Assembly (NCBI GenBank): GCA_025757845.1
Contig: CP107211.1
Coordinates: forward strand, 2,850,267-2,914,266
DNA length: 64,000 bases
Reading direction: 5' to 3'
From: Oscillospiraceae bacterium
GTDB lineage: Bacteria; Bacillota; Clostridia; Oscillospirales; Ruminococcaceae
Shown here: positions 16,932-24,916 of the stretch, in pieces
Numbering within the stretch: the first letter of the stretch is position 1
Layout: each line of letters opens with the position of its first letter
The notes under the pieces: model-generated
What the model saw: the letters and a program-made list of their open reading frames with translations, nothing else
The model's database searches: none
Told to the model about the DNA's origin: nothing
Made by a program: the position numbers and the translations under genes

Positions 16932-17477
16932 ATGTCTACCGTTTTCTCCCGCCGCTCGTTTCTGAAATATACCGCCGTGGCCGCCGTGGCTGTGGCCGGT
17001 ACCAGCCTGCTGGGCGGCTGCTCCGGCGCCGAAGTTTCTACTTCTACCAAGATCGGTGGAAGCAACACCGTGCTGAAGGTCAAGTCCACCCTGACTGCGC
17101 TTGATTTCAAAGCAACGGGTAATACTGCCACTGTGACCTTCCATCTTCACATTGAAAATGGCCGTTGGAATGCCATCCAGGTGGGCAACAACAACTTCTT
17201 CATCTATGCAGGCGATAAGCTGTATCAGGGAACCGGCAGCATTGCTGTCTCCCTGCAGCCGGGTTCTGCTTCCGGCCCGCAGATCAAGCGTGATCAGGAG
17301 GCCGATTACCTCATCGAGATCCAGAATGTGCCCGCCAATGTTGAGCAGCTGACCCTTACCTTCATGCCCGACACGCAGTACAACGAGCACCAGTCCATCT
17401 GGATCCTTGATCAGGAAACGATCAAGAACCCCACTGAGGGCGGCACCGAGCAGCCCGGCGAAGGTAAGGCCGACTGA
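16932..17477 (+). CDS. Twin-arginine lipoprotein, five-member local family
   Basis: A 181-aa exported lipoprotein: Tat motif SRRSFLKYTA, hydrophobic stretch, lipobox LLGGC (Cys at residue 28). The mature part is beta-rich (VLKVKSTLTALDFKATGN, NVEQLTLTFMPDTQYN) and ends with a short acidic, Gly-rich tail. The start at 16932 is chosen because GGAGGAGGAAC lies just upstream. It is closely followed by a further member (17547-18083) whose signal peptide is very similar. No catalytic residues are seen. Confidence 0.83.
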   Translation: MSTVFSRRSFLKYTAVAAVAVAGTSLLGGCSGAEVSTSTKIGGSNTVLKVKSTLTALDFKATGNTATVTFHLHIENGRWNAIQVGNNNFFIYAGDKLYQGTGSIAVSLQPGSASGPQIKRDQEADYLIEIQNVPANVEQLTLTFMPDTQYNEHQSIWILDQETIKNPTEGGTEQPGEGKAD

Positions 17478-17546
17478 GAGCCTTTGGTACCCGGCGTTTC
17501 CTGTACATCGACATTGGACTGTACTGTAATATAGGAGGAATCTACC

Positions 17547-18083
17547 ATGTCCTACACATTTTCCCGGCGTGATTTTCTGAAATATTCCGCACTCACCGTT
17601 GTGGCTGTGGCCGGTGCCGGTATGCTGTCCGGCTGTGAGATTCAGGATCCCAACAACCCCGTAGTTGCTGTTGGCAAGAAAGCTTCCATCGGCACTACGA
17701 CCGCACAGCTGGATCTGGCCAATGAGAACGGCACACTGGACGGCAGCTTTAAGCTCCGTATCGCCAATGGTGCTGATGCCCCGCTGTATGTGAGCGCAGA
17801 CCGCTTCAATGTGGTGGTTACTTATACGGATGCGAACGGCAAAGAGGATGCTGTATTCTACAACAGCGGTTATGCCGGAAGTGACCTGAAGATCATCGAC
17901 CAGCAGATCAACGCCGGCACCTACCCCAACATGGCTCCGAAGAGCGATGTCACCCTGACGATCCAGGCCGTGAACTTCAAACTCCCGGAAACGGGTGCCT
18001 ATACCATGGTTTTCCAGTACATTCCCCGTGCAGAGCAGTCTGAGCTGAGCATCAGCTGGAAGCAGAAGGGCGAGAACCTCTGA
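17547..18083 (+). CDS. Twin-arginine lipoprotein, five-member local family
   Basis: A 178-aa exported lipoprotein: Tat motif SRRDFLKYSA and lipobox MLSGC (Cys at residue 28). The mature beta-rich domain includes AQLDLANENGTLDGSFKLRI and YTMVFQYIPRAEQSELSISW, the same closing pattern as its neighbour. AGGAGG precedes the ATG. It is 69 bases downstream of the preceding paralogue and followed by a terminator, so the two are probably one transcript. Tandem paralogues suggest local gene duplication. Function unknown. Confidence 0.83.
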   Translation: MSYTFSRRDFLKYSALTVVAVAGAGMLSGCEIQDPNNPVVAVGKKASIGTTTAQLDLANENGTLDGSFKLRIANGADAPLYVSADRFNVVVTYTDANGKEDAVFYNSGYAGSDLKIIDQQINAGTYPNMAPKSDVTLTIQAVNFKLPETGAYTMVFQYIPRAEQSELSISWKQKGENL

Positions 18084-18133
18084 TAATACCACCGAAGACA
18101 ACGACTAAGCTCTTCTATTTTTCCTGCAATATT

Positions 18134-18160
18134 GGCCCGCGCTTCGGCGCGGGCCTTTTT
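18134..18160 (+). terminator. Intrinsic terminator after the Tat lipoprotein pair
   Basis: GGCCCGCGC-TTC-GGCGCGGGCC stem followed by TTTTT. Confidence 0.88.
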
Positions 18161-18220
18161 GCATCCCAGTTTCCGGCAGATTGTTGCAAGGCAGACAAAG
18201 TTTTTTAGTTGTTTTGTGTC

Positions 18221-18249
18221 TTGTGCACAGTTCCGTTTTCCGGTACAAT
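18221..18249 (+). promoter_or_regulatory. Promoter of the phosphoribosyltransferase gene
   Basis: TTGTGC (18221-18226), 17-base spacer, TACAAT (18244-18249). Confidence 0.6.
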
Positions 18250-18355
18250 AAAAGAACAAGCAACGGACAAAGCGCAGCGGCAGAGCCACTTGCCGCCGCG
18301 CTGTTATATTTTGCGGCGGGTACGCCCGCCCGGCTGAAAAGGAGTGCTGTCTGTT

Positions 18356-18991
18356 ATGATCAACATGGTCAAGCTGCCCACCAAGAAAAGTGACCTGTTC
18401 CTGCGCGTTGCCAAGGGACATTTTGCCACCAGCCACAGCCACATCAACTATTACATCGACGTCACCACCCAGAAGTCCCGCCTGTCGGAGGCCAAGGCCG
18501 TGGCCAGAGAACTGGTAAGTGCCTACCAGCACAGCACCATCGTGGACACCGTGCTCTGTCTGGACGGCACCCAGGTCATCGGCACCTGTCTGGCCAATGA
18601 GCTGACCAAGGACGGCTTTGCCAACATGAACGCCCACCAGACCATCTATGTCATCACCCCGGAGTACACCACCGGCAGCCAGATCATCCTGCGCGACAAT
18701 CTGGCCCCCATGGTCAAGGGCAAGCATGTGCTCATCCTGGCCGCTTCCATCACCACCGGCTACACCGTGCAGGCCGCTGTGGAGGCCGTGAACTATTACG
18801 GCGGCATGGTGGCCGGGCTTTCGGCTATTTTTGCCACCACCCACGAGTGCATGGGCTACCCGGTCACCTCCATCTTCGACCCCGCCAGCCTGCCGGACTA
18901 CGCCAGCTTCGACAGCCGTGACTGCCCCATGTGCAAGGCCGGCCAGCATATCGACGCACTGGTCAACAGCTTCGGCTATTCGGCCCTGTAA
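18356..18991 (+). CDS. Orotate phosphoribosyltransferase-like protein with altered PRPP motif
   Basis: A 211-aa type I phosphoribosyltransferase fold. The strand-loop that binds PRPP reads KHVLILAASITTGYTVQAAV (about 124-143). In standard enzymes two acidic residues (VDDxxTTG) precede TTG; here they are Ala-Ala, so catalysis may be lost or changed. The C terminus has RDCPMCKAG, a CxxC that recalls related clostridial PRT proteins. The ATG at 18356 follows AAGGAG by 11 bases; an in-frame GTG at 18344 is too close to that site. It is a single-gene transcription unit with its own promoter and a strong terminator. Possibly a nucleotide-salvage enzyme or a ligand-binding regulator. Confidence 0.72.
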   Translation: MINMVKLPTKKSDLFLRVAKGHFATSHSHINYYIDVTTQKSRLSEAKAVARELVSAYQHSTIVDTVLCLDGTQVIGTCLANELTKDGFANMNAHQTIYVITPEYTTGSQIILRDNLAPMVKGKHVLILAASITTGYTVQAAVEAVNYYGGMVAGLSAIFATTHECMGYPVTSIFDPASLPDYASFDSRDCPMCKAGQHIDALVNSFGYSAL

Positions 18992-19006
18992 GGAGACCCC
19001 CAATAC

Positions 19007-19041
19007 AAAAGCGTCTGCAGAAGCCTCTGCAGACGCTTTTT
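19007..19041. terminator. Bidirectional terminator
   Basis: Perfect 15-bp stem AAAAGCGTCTGCAGA / TCTGCAGACGCTTTT with an AGCC loop lies between convergent genes. Confidence 0.92.
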
Positions 19042-19060
19042 GTTTGCCCGGGGCACCGGG

Positions 19061-20434
19061 TCATTGTTTTTTGGGGAACACAAAGGGATTGCAGCGGTAT
19101 ACCGCCACCAGATACAGCGTCATGAAGCACCACACCACCGGCTCGCAGAGGATGACCGCATCGTAGGCAAAGCGGGGGATGAACACCAGCACGAACACCA
19201 CCTTGCCCAGGAACTCGATGACACTGGAAAACAGCGGCAGCACCTTTTCGCCCAGGCTCTGCAGGGCATAGCGGGTGGACAGCAGCACCCCCAGCACCGC
19301 ATAGAAGGGGGAGGTCCAGCGCAGATAGCGTGCGCCGTTTTCCAGCACGAGGGCCTCCGACGAGCCGGACACCATGCGCACCAGCCACTCGGCGCTCACC
19401 TGCATCAGCAGCACCGTCACCACCATGACCACCAGCGAATACAGGTAGATCTCCCGCATGCCCTTGCGGATGCGCTCCGGCTGGCCTGCGCCGTAATTCT
19501 GGGAAACGAAGGTGGACGCCGCATTCGCCATGGCGATGAGCGGCATATCCGTGAAGGCAAACAGCTTGCGGGCCGCCGTGTGTCCGGCGATGGTCAGGGT
19601 GCCCAGCCCGTTGATGCCGTACTGCAAGATCACCGAACCGGCAGACACGATGCTGCTCATCAGGCCCATGGAGATGCTCTGGCTGAACAGGTCCCAGTAC
19701 AGCTTGCGGCCCACGTCCAGATGCTTCCGGCCCGGGATGAGGATGCGCACCCGCGTCATGACATAGAGGATGCACAGCACCACCGACACGCCCTGTGCGA
19801 TCACGGTAGCCACAGCGGCACCGGCCACGCCCATGCCCATCCCGGCAATGAACCACAGGTCCAGCACCACGTTCAGCGCCGAGCTGAGCAGCAGGAACAC
19901 CAGCGGCATCACACTGTTGCCGATGGCCCGCAGCAGGCCCGCGCACAGGTTGTAAGCGAACATGACGATGACGCCCAGATCAATGATGATGATGTAGCGG
20001 TAGGCATCTTCCAGAATTTCGGCGGGGGTGTCCAGCAGCTCCAGCAGGGGCCGCAGGCCGAAAAAGCCCGCCGTGGTGATGGTCAGCGACGCCACCAGTC
20101 CGATGACCAGCGACCCGGCCACCGTGCGCTTGAGCAGGTCCTCGTCCTGAGCGCCGTAGGCGCGCGCTGCCACGATGGCAAGGCCGTTGCCGATGCCAAG
20201 GCCGAAGCCCACCAGAAGCTCGTAGATGGCTCCGCAGGAGCCAATGGCAGCAAGGGCGGTGTCGCCCAGCACGTTGCCCACGATCATGGTGTCCACGGTG
20301 TTGTACAGCTGCTGGAACAGGTTGGAAATGAGAATGGGCAGCATGAACAGCACCAGACTCCTGAAGATGGGGCCGTGCATCAGGTCTACATTCATCTGGA
20401 AGAGGTTCTTCTTCCGGGACTGGGTCTGGGTCAT
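19061..20434 (-). CDS. MATE family multidrug/toxin exporter
   Basis: A 457-aa inner-membrane protein with the twelve hydrophobic segments of the MATE (NorM/DinF) family. The start RSLVLFMLPILISNLFQQLY and the first-half pattern NTVDTMIVGNVLGDTALAAI are typical, as are SASTFVSQNYGAGQPER at the start of the second half and the internal two-fold repeat. Members exchange Na+ or H+ for cationic drugs or metabolites; the substrate is unknown. GGAGGAACCC before the ATG supports the start. The gene stands alone; an inverted repeat lies in its 5' leader. Confidence 0.94.
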   Translation of the reverse strand: MTQTQSRKKNLFQMNVDLMHGPIFRSLVLFMLPILISNLFQQLYNTVDTMIVGNVLGDTALAAIGSCGAIYELLVGFGLGIGNGLAIVAARAYGAQDEDLLKRTVAGSLVIGLVASLTITTAGFFGLRPLLELLDTPAEILEDAYRYIIIIDLGVIVMFAYNLCAGLLRAIGNSVMPLVFLLLSSALNVVLDLWFIAGMGMGVAGAAVATVIAQGVSVVLCILYVMTRVRILIPGRKHLDVGRKLYWDLFSQSISMGLMSSIVSAGSVILQYGINGLGTLTIAGHTAARKLFAFTDMPLIAMANAASTFVSQNYGAGQPERIRKGMREIYLYSLVVMVVTVLLMQVSAEWLVRMVSGSSEALVLENGARYLRWTSPFYAVLGVLLSTRYALQSLGEKVLPLFSSVIEFLGKVVFVLVFIPRFAYDAVILCEPVVWCFMTLYLVAVYRCNPFVFPKKQ

Positions 20435-20461
20435 AGGGTTCCTCCAACTTTATTTTTACCG

Positions 20462-20500
20462 CAAAACAAGGGGCCGCCCGGAAAGCAGTCCCTTGTTTTG
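20462..20500 (-). promoter_or_regulatory. Inverted repeat in the leader of the MATE gene
   Basis: An 11-base perfect inverted repeat (CAAAACAAGGG at 20462-20472, CCCTTGTTTTG at 20490-20500) sits 28 bases before the MATE start. It could be an operator or an RNA stem controlling the gene. Beyond it toward the his operon lies only the his terminator. Confidence 0.45.
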
Positions 20501-20560
20501 TCGTTTTATGCAGTTGCTTTTTACGAAGAAGCTGCCCGCGGCGGCCCCTCTCGTGAAAAG

Positions 20561-20594
20561 GCAGTCAGAGCGGCCCGCAGGCCGCTCTGACTGC
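20561..20594 (-). terminator. Terminator of the histidine operon
   Basis: Perfect 15-bp stem GCAGTCAGAGCGGCC / GGCCGCTCTGACTGC with a four-base loop, then CTTTTC on the minus strand. Confidence 0.85.
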
Positions 20595-20661
20595 AAAATC
20601 AAAAACATTTTTCCGCTGAAAATTGCCAGAGCGCAAGCGGCGGCAATTCCAATCGTGCTCT

Positions 20662-21486
20662 TTACAGCTCCTGCGTCTCAAAGCCGTGGCCGGTGAGCAC
20701 CTCCACGCTGGTAAAGCCTGCGGCCTTGATGGCGGCAGCGGCCTCGTCAAAGCCGTAGGTCAGGCTGGCAATGTCGTGGGAATCGGAGGTGATGATCACC
20801 TTGCCGCCCATCTTCTGCCACTCACCCAGCAGCCAGGGGCCAGGGTAGAAGTCCTTGCGGTAGCCGCGGTAAACGCCGCCGGTGCTCACTTCCAGCAGGC
20901 AGTCGTTGTCCTTTGCGGCCTGCAGGGCCTTGAGAGCAGCAGCCTTGTAGCGGGGCGACTCCTCGTCGAAGAACTCACCCTTGGCGTTCAGCTTCTTGAT
21001 CAGGTCGATGTGGGCCAGAATATCCGGCTTGAGGGCGGCCACCTTTTCCACCTCGGCAAAGTAGGCTTCCACAGCGGCCAGCGGGTCGGCGTCGAAGTCG
21101 TCGTTGATGCAGTCCCACAGGTCCTGCGGGCGGAAGTCGATCTCGTAATACTTGCCGGTGTTCTTGCCGTACAGGTGGTGTGCGCTGCCGATCCAGTAAT
21201 CGTAGCCGGTGCGCTTGTCCTCGCTGAGGATGTCCCACTCGATGCCGCACAGGATGTCCACCTTGCCCTTGTACTCGGCCTTGAGCTTGGCGATGGTGGC
21301 CTTGTACTGGGCGGTGCGGCTGGGGCTCATGCAGTATTCGCGGTCGCGCTGGGTGTAGCTATGGCCGGTGAAGCCCAGCGTGGTCAGGCCCTGCGCGCAC
21401 GCAGCACTTGCCATATCCTGCAAGGTATTTTTGCCATCGCACATGGTGGAGTGGCAATGGACACTGGACTTCTTATAATCTGCCAT
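20662..21486 (-). CDS. hisK: Histidinol-phosphatase, PHP family
   Basis: A 274-aa cytosolic phosphatase catalysing histidinol phosphate to histidinol. PHP-domain metal motifs are visible: HCHSTMCDG (HxH at about 10-12), GIEWDI, AHIDLIKK and DSHD near the C terminus. It resembles HisK/HisJ of Bacillus rather than the HAD-type HisB phosphatase. It is the last gene of the his operon, seven bases after hisIE. The ATG at 21486 is preferred because MADYKKSSVHCHS places HxH at the correct distance; the AGGA-type ribosome binding site lies inside the end of hisIE. Confidence 0.92.
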   Translation of the reverse strand: MADYKKSSVHCHSTMCDGKNTLQDMASAACAQGLTTLGFTGHSYTQRDREYCMSPSRTAQYKATIAKLKAEYKGKVDILCGIEWDILSEDKRTGYDYWIGSAHHLYGKNTGKYYEIDFRPQDLWDCINDDFDADPLAAVEAYFAEVEKVAALKPDILAHIDLIKKLNAKGEFFDEESPRYKAAALKALQAAKDNDCLLEVSTGGVYRGYRKDFYPGPWLLGEWQKMGGKVIITSDSHDIASLTYGFDEAAAAIKAAGFTSVEVLTGHGFETQEL

Positions 21487-21493
21487 AATTGCT

Positions 21494-22129
21494 TCACTGC
21501 ATCCTTTCCTGCTTGACCTTATGGTCAATGACGTGTCGTTTTTCCAGTTCACGGGTCACGTCCTCCACCGTGATGCCGGCGCTGACCATCAGCACCAGAA
21601 CATGGTAGGCCAGATCACTGATCTCGTAAACGGTTTCTTCCTTGTCCTCTTTTTCGCCTGCAATGATGACCTCGGTGCACTCTTCGCCCACCTTTTTCAG
21701 GATCTTCTCCTTGCCCTTTTCAAACAGGTAGGTGGTGTAGCTGCCCTCTTTGGGGGAATCCTTGCGGCCTTTGATCAGCTCATACAGGCCCTGCCAGCTG
21801 AACTGTTTCAGCTCCGGGGAGACGTATACTTCGTTGAAGAAACAGCTCTCGGCCCCGGTGTGGCAGGCCGGGCCGGACTTGACCACTTCCACCACCAGTG
21901 CGTCCTTGTCGCAGTCGGCAGTGATGGACACCACCCGCTGCACGTTGCCGCTGGTCTCGCCCTTGCGCCAGATCTCCTGACGGCTGCGGCTCCAGAACAC
22001 GGTGCGACCTTCGGCAATGGTGAGGGCCAGCGTCTCAGCGTTCATGTACGCGAGGGTAAGCACCTCTTTGGTGTAGTGATCCTGCACGATGGCAGGGATC
22101 AGGCCCTTTTCGTCAAATTTCAGCTCCAT
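21494..22129 (-). CDS. hisIE: Phosphoribosyl-AMP cyclohydrolase / phosphoribosyl-ATP pyrophosphatase
   Basis: A 211-aa bifunctional enzyme for the second and third steps of histidine synthesis. The HisI part (about 1-110) has [16 protein letters not shown] and the zinc-binding region [20 protein letters not shown]. The HisE part (about 115-211) has [20 protein letters not shown] and the [10 protein letters not shown] helix. Length and order match other HisIE fusions. The ATG at 22129 has GGGAGGGAG upstream; in-frame codons further upstream encode no homologous residues. It lies in the his operon between hisF and the phosphatase gene. Confidence 0.96.
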   Translation of the reverse strand: MELKFDEKGLIPAIVQDHYTKEVLTLAYMNAETLALTIAEGRTVFWSRSRQEIWRKGETSGNVQRVVSITADCDKDALVVEVVKSGPACHTGAESCFFNEVYVSPELKQFSWQGLYELIKGRKDSPKEGSYTTYLFEKGKEKILKKVGEECTEVIIAGEKEDKEETVYEISDLAYHVLVLMVSAGITVEDVTRELEKRHVIDHKVKQERMQ

Positions 22130-22208
22130 GGTCGTTTCTCCCTCCCCGGATGGGGATAGCTCTAGTTTAGCGTATTCGGCTTGCAAACGCAAGGGGTACG
22201 GCGTATTT

Positions 22209-22964
22209 TTACAGGCGCATTTCCACGCCATTCTCCGCCAGATATTCCTTCAGGTCCCGGATGGTCAGCAGCTTCTGGTGGAAGATGCCGGCCGCAAGGC
22301 CCGCGTCGATGCCCTTGTGGTGGAACAGCTCCAGAAAATCCTCTTTTTTTCCGGCACCGCCGCTGGCGATGATGGGCACGTCTACGCGGGCCGCCACAGC
22401 GTCCAGCATTTCCAGATCAAAGCCATTGCGCACGCCGTCGGTGTCGATGCTGTTCAGGCAGATCTCCCCGGCACCGTGGTCCACGCACCAGCGGATCCAG
22501 TCCAGCGCATCCCGGCCGGTGTCCTCGCGGCCGCCCTTAGCGAATACCCGGAACTGGCCGTTCACCCGTTTGACATCCGCCGAGAGCACCACGCACTGGT
22601 TGCCGTAGCGCCGGGCTGCCGCCGGGATCAGGTCAGGGTCGCGCAGGGCACCGGAGTTGACGCTGACCTTGTCGGCACCGCATTTCAGCACCCGGTCAAA
22701 GTCCTCCAGCGTGTTGATGCCGCCGCCCACGGTGAGCGGGATGAATACCTCGCTGGCCACCCGGGTGAGGATGTCGGTGAAGAGGGCGCGGCCCTCAAAG
22801 CTGGCGGTGATGTCGTAGAACACCAGCTCGTCGGCCCCGGCCGCATTGTACATCCGGGCCATCTCCACGGGGTCGGCCACATCCCGGATGCCCTCAAAGT
22901 TCGTGCCCTTGACCACGCGCCCGCTGCGCACGTCCAGGCAGGGGATGATGCGTTTTGTGATCAT
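22209..22964 (-). CDS. hisF: Imidazole glycerol phosphate synthase, cyclase subunit
   Basis: A 251-aa (beta/alpha)8 barrel that, with HisH, converts PRFAR and ammonia to IGP and AICAR. Catalytic Asp residues are in [15 protein letters not shown] (Asp11) and [13 protein letters not shown], and phosphate-binding loops are at VGGGINT and [11 protein letters not shown]. The ATG at 22964 ([11 protein letters not shown]) has GGAGGGG upstream. It is 17 bases from hisA and keeps the conserved hisH-A-F order. Confidence 0.97.
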   Translation of the reverse strand: MITKRIIPCLDVRSGRVVKGTNFEGIRDVADPVEMARMYNAAGADELVFYDITASFEGRALFTDILTRVASEVFIPLTVGGGINTLEDFDRVLKCGADKVSVNSGALRDPDLIPAAARRYGNQCVVLSADVKRVNGQFRVFAKGGREDTGRDALDWIRWCVDHGAGEICLNSIDTDGVRNGFDLEMLDAVAARVDVPIIASGGAGKKEDFLELFHHKGIDAGLAAGIFHQKLLTIRDLKEYLAENGVEMRL

Positions 22965-22981
22965 ATCGGTTTCCCCTCCGT

Positions 22982-23701
22982 TCAATCCTGTACCAGTTGT
23001 ACGCAGCGTTCAAGGTCCAGTGCGCCGGTGTACAGGCTCTTGCCCAGAATCGCGGCTGCGGTGCCCATCTCTTTCAGTTCCAGAATCTCCGCCTCGGACG
23101 AGATGCCGCCGCTGGCCGTAAAGGCCACGCCGGGCACCTCTGCTGCCAGCTGGCGGTACAGGGCCAGATTGGTGCCCTGCATGGCACCGTCGCAGGCGAT
23201 ATCGGTGTAGATGATGGCGGTGCACCCGGCGTCTGCCAGCCGCCTGCAGAAGTCCACGCCCGGCTCGGCGCTGACCTCTTTCCAGCCGTGGATGGCCACA
23301 TAGCCATCCTTGGCATCCACGCCCACGGCGATCCTGTCGCCGTATTTTTGCAGCATCCGGGCGGTGAAATCAAAATCCGTCACCGCCACGCTGCCCAGGA
23401 TGCAGCGGCCCACGCCGAGGGAAAGATAGTTTTCAATGCGCTCCTCGGTGCGGATGCCGCCGCCCACCTCGATGTACAGCCCGCCCTGTTTGGCCAGTGC
23501 GGCAATGGTGTCGTAATTGGAAAGGGTGCCGTCCTTCGCGCCGTCCAGGTCGACAACGTGGAGGTTCTTTGCGCCTGCGGTCAAGAACTGCCGTGCCTGG
23601 GCACAGGGATCCTCGCCGTATACAGTCATGCGGCTGTAGTCGCCCTGGGTCAGGCGCACCACCTTGCCGCCGCGCAGATCAATGGCTGGAAACAGTTGCA
23701 T
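22982..23701 (-). CDS. hisA: ProFAR isomerase
   Basis: A 239-aa barrel enzyme opening the ribose of ProFAR. Motifs are LFPAIDLRGGKVVRL (catalytic Asp8), VGGGIRTEERI, GVDAKDGYV (second Asp) and SGGISSEAEI. Two adjacent ATG codons exist; the one at 23701 (MQLFPAID) is six bases from AGGAG and is preferred, but 23704 is possible. It sits between hisH and hisF. Confidence 0.97.
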   Translation of the reverse strand: MQLFPAIDLRGGKVVRLTQGDYSRMTVYGEDPCAQARQFLTAGAKNLHVVDLDGAKDGTLSNYDTIAALAKQGGLYIEVGGGIRTEERIENYLSLGVGRCILGSVAVTDFDFTARMLQKYGDRIAVGVDAKDGYVAIHGWKEVSAEPGVDFCRRLADAGCTAIIYTDIACDGAMQGTNLALYRQLAAEVPGVAFTASGGISSEAEILELKEMGTAAAILGKSLYTGALDLERCVQLVQD

Positions 23702-23711
23702 CATATTCTCC

Positions 23712-24320
23712 TTATAACTCCGCAAACGCTTTCAGGATGCGCAGGCCGGTGTCGCCGCTCTTTTCTGGGTGGAACTGGGTACCGTACACCTTGCCCGCCC
23801 GTACCGCGCCGGTGACCGGGATGGAATACTCGCTGGTCGCCAGTGTACTCCCGGTACAGTTCTTGCCGTAATAGCTGTGCACATAATAGACGTATTCGCC
23901 CTCATGGATGTACTTGAACAGCGGGTCGTCTTTCACGATGTACAGTGCGTTCCAGCCGATCTGCGGCACCTTCAGGCTCTTGTCCGTCAGGTCCGGCTCC
24001 AGCGGGCACACCTCGCCTTGGATAAATCCCAGGCCCGCGTGTTCGCCGTACTCATAGCTTTTTTCAAACAGCAGCTGCATGCCCAGGCAGATGCCCAGCA
24101 GCGGCTTTTTTTCCGCCTCGGCCCGGATGACCGGCACAAGGCCGGTGGCCACCAGCTTGTCCATGGCGTCGCCAAAGGCACCCACGCCGGGCAGGATGAG
24201 CCGGTCGGCTTTGCGGATGGTATCGGGGTCGGCGGTGACCACCGTGTCCTGCCCCAGCTGTGCAAGGCTGGATTTCAGGCTGAACAGGTTGCCCACGCCG
24301 TAATCCATGATCGCGATCAT
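23712..24320 (-). CDS. hisH: Imidazole glycerol phosphate synthase, glutaminase subunit
   Basis: A 202-aa class I glutamine amidotransferase that feeds ammonia to HisF. The triad is visible: nucleophile Cys in LLGICLGMQLLFE, and His/Glu in GTQFHPEKSG. The N terminus IAIMDYGVGNLFSL is typical. Its ATG at 24320 overlaps the hisB stop as ATGA, which fixes the start and implies coupled translation. Confidence 0.97.
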   Translation of the reverse strand: MIAIMDYGVGNLFSLKSSLAQLGQDTVVTADPDTIRKADRLILPGVGAFGDAMDKLVATGLVPVIRAEAEKKPLLGICLGMQLLFEKSYEYGEHAGLGFIQGEVCPLEPDLTDKSLKVPQIGWNALYIVKDDPLFKYIHEGEYVYYVHSYYGKNCTGSTLATSEYSIPVTGAVRAGKVYGTQFHPEKSGDTGLRILKAFAEL

Positions 24321-24913
24321 ACCAGCAGTCCTTTCGTGGAGGGGATCTCGTCCTTGTGGGCTTCGTCGATCTTCACCGCCGCGCTCAGCGCATGTCCGGC
24401 CCCCTTGAAGCAGGCTTCGAGGATGTGGTGAGTATTTTCGCCCGCAAATTGTACAAAGTGGACGGTGGCGGGCACGCTGCGGGCAAAGCCCAGCCAGAAT
24501 TCCTTGGCGCACTCCACGTCAAAATCGCCCACCTTCTCGGTGGTGCAGTGGATGTCCCAGTTCAGGGTGCAGCGGCCGGACAGGTCCACCGCGCACAGGA
24601 TCAGCGCTTCATCCATGGGCAGGTGGAAGCTGCCGTAGCGCTGGATGCCGCGCATATCGCCCAGCGCCCGGGCAAACGCCTGCCCCAGCGCGATGCCCAC
24701 ATCCTCGGTGGTGTGGTGGTAGTCCACCTCCACGTCCCCGTGGCAGGTGAGCACCAGATCGAACCGGCCGTGCCGGGCAAACAGCTCCAGCATGTGGTTC
24801 AGGAAGCCGCACCCCGTGTCGATCTCGTAACGGCCGGAGCCGTCCAGATCCAGCGTCAGGTCGATCTGGGTCTCGTTGGTGTTGCGTTCCAGAGAGATCA
24901 TCCGGTTTTCCAT
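24317..24913 (-). CDS. hisB: Imidazoleglycerol-phosphate dehydratase
   Basis: A 198-aa monofunctional dehydratase (no phosphatase domain, consistent with the separate PHP enzyme). Manganese-binding motifs are GCGFLNHMLELFARHG, YHHTTEDVGIALGQ and ENTHHILEACFKG. An alternative ATG four codons downstream (MISLERNT) is also possible. It starts three bases after the hisC stop. Confidence 0.97.
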   Translation of the reverse strand: MENRMISLERNTNETQIDLTLDLDGSGRYEIDTGCGFLNHMLELFARHGRFDLVLTCHGDVEVDYHHTTEDVGIALGQAFARALGDMRGIQRYGSFHLPMDEALILCAVDLSGRCTLNWDIHCTTEKVGDFDVECAKEFWLGFARSVPATVHFVQFAGENTHHILEACFKGAGHALSAAVKIDEAHKDEIPSTKGLLV

Positions 24914-24916
24914 GGT

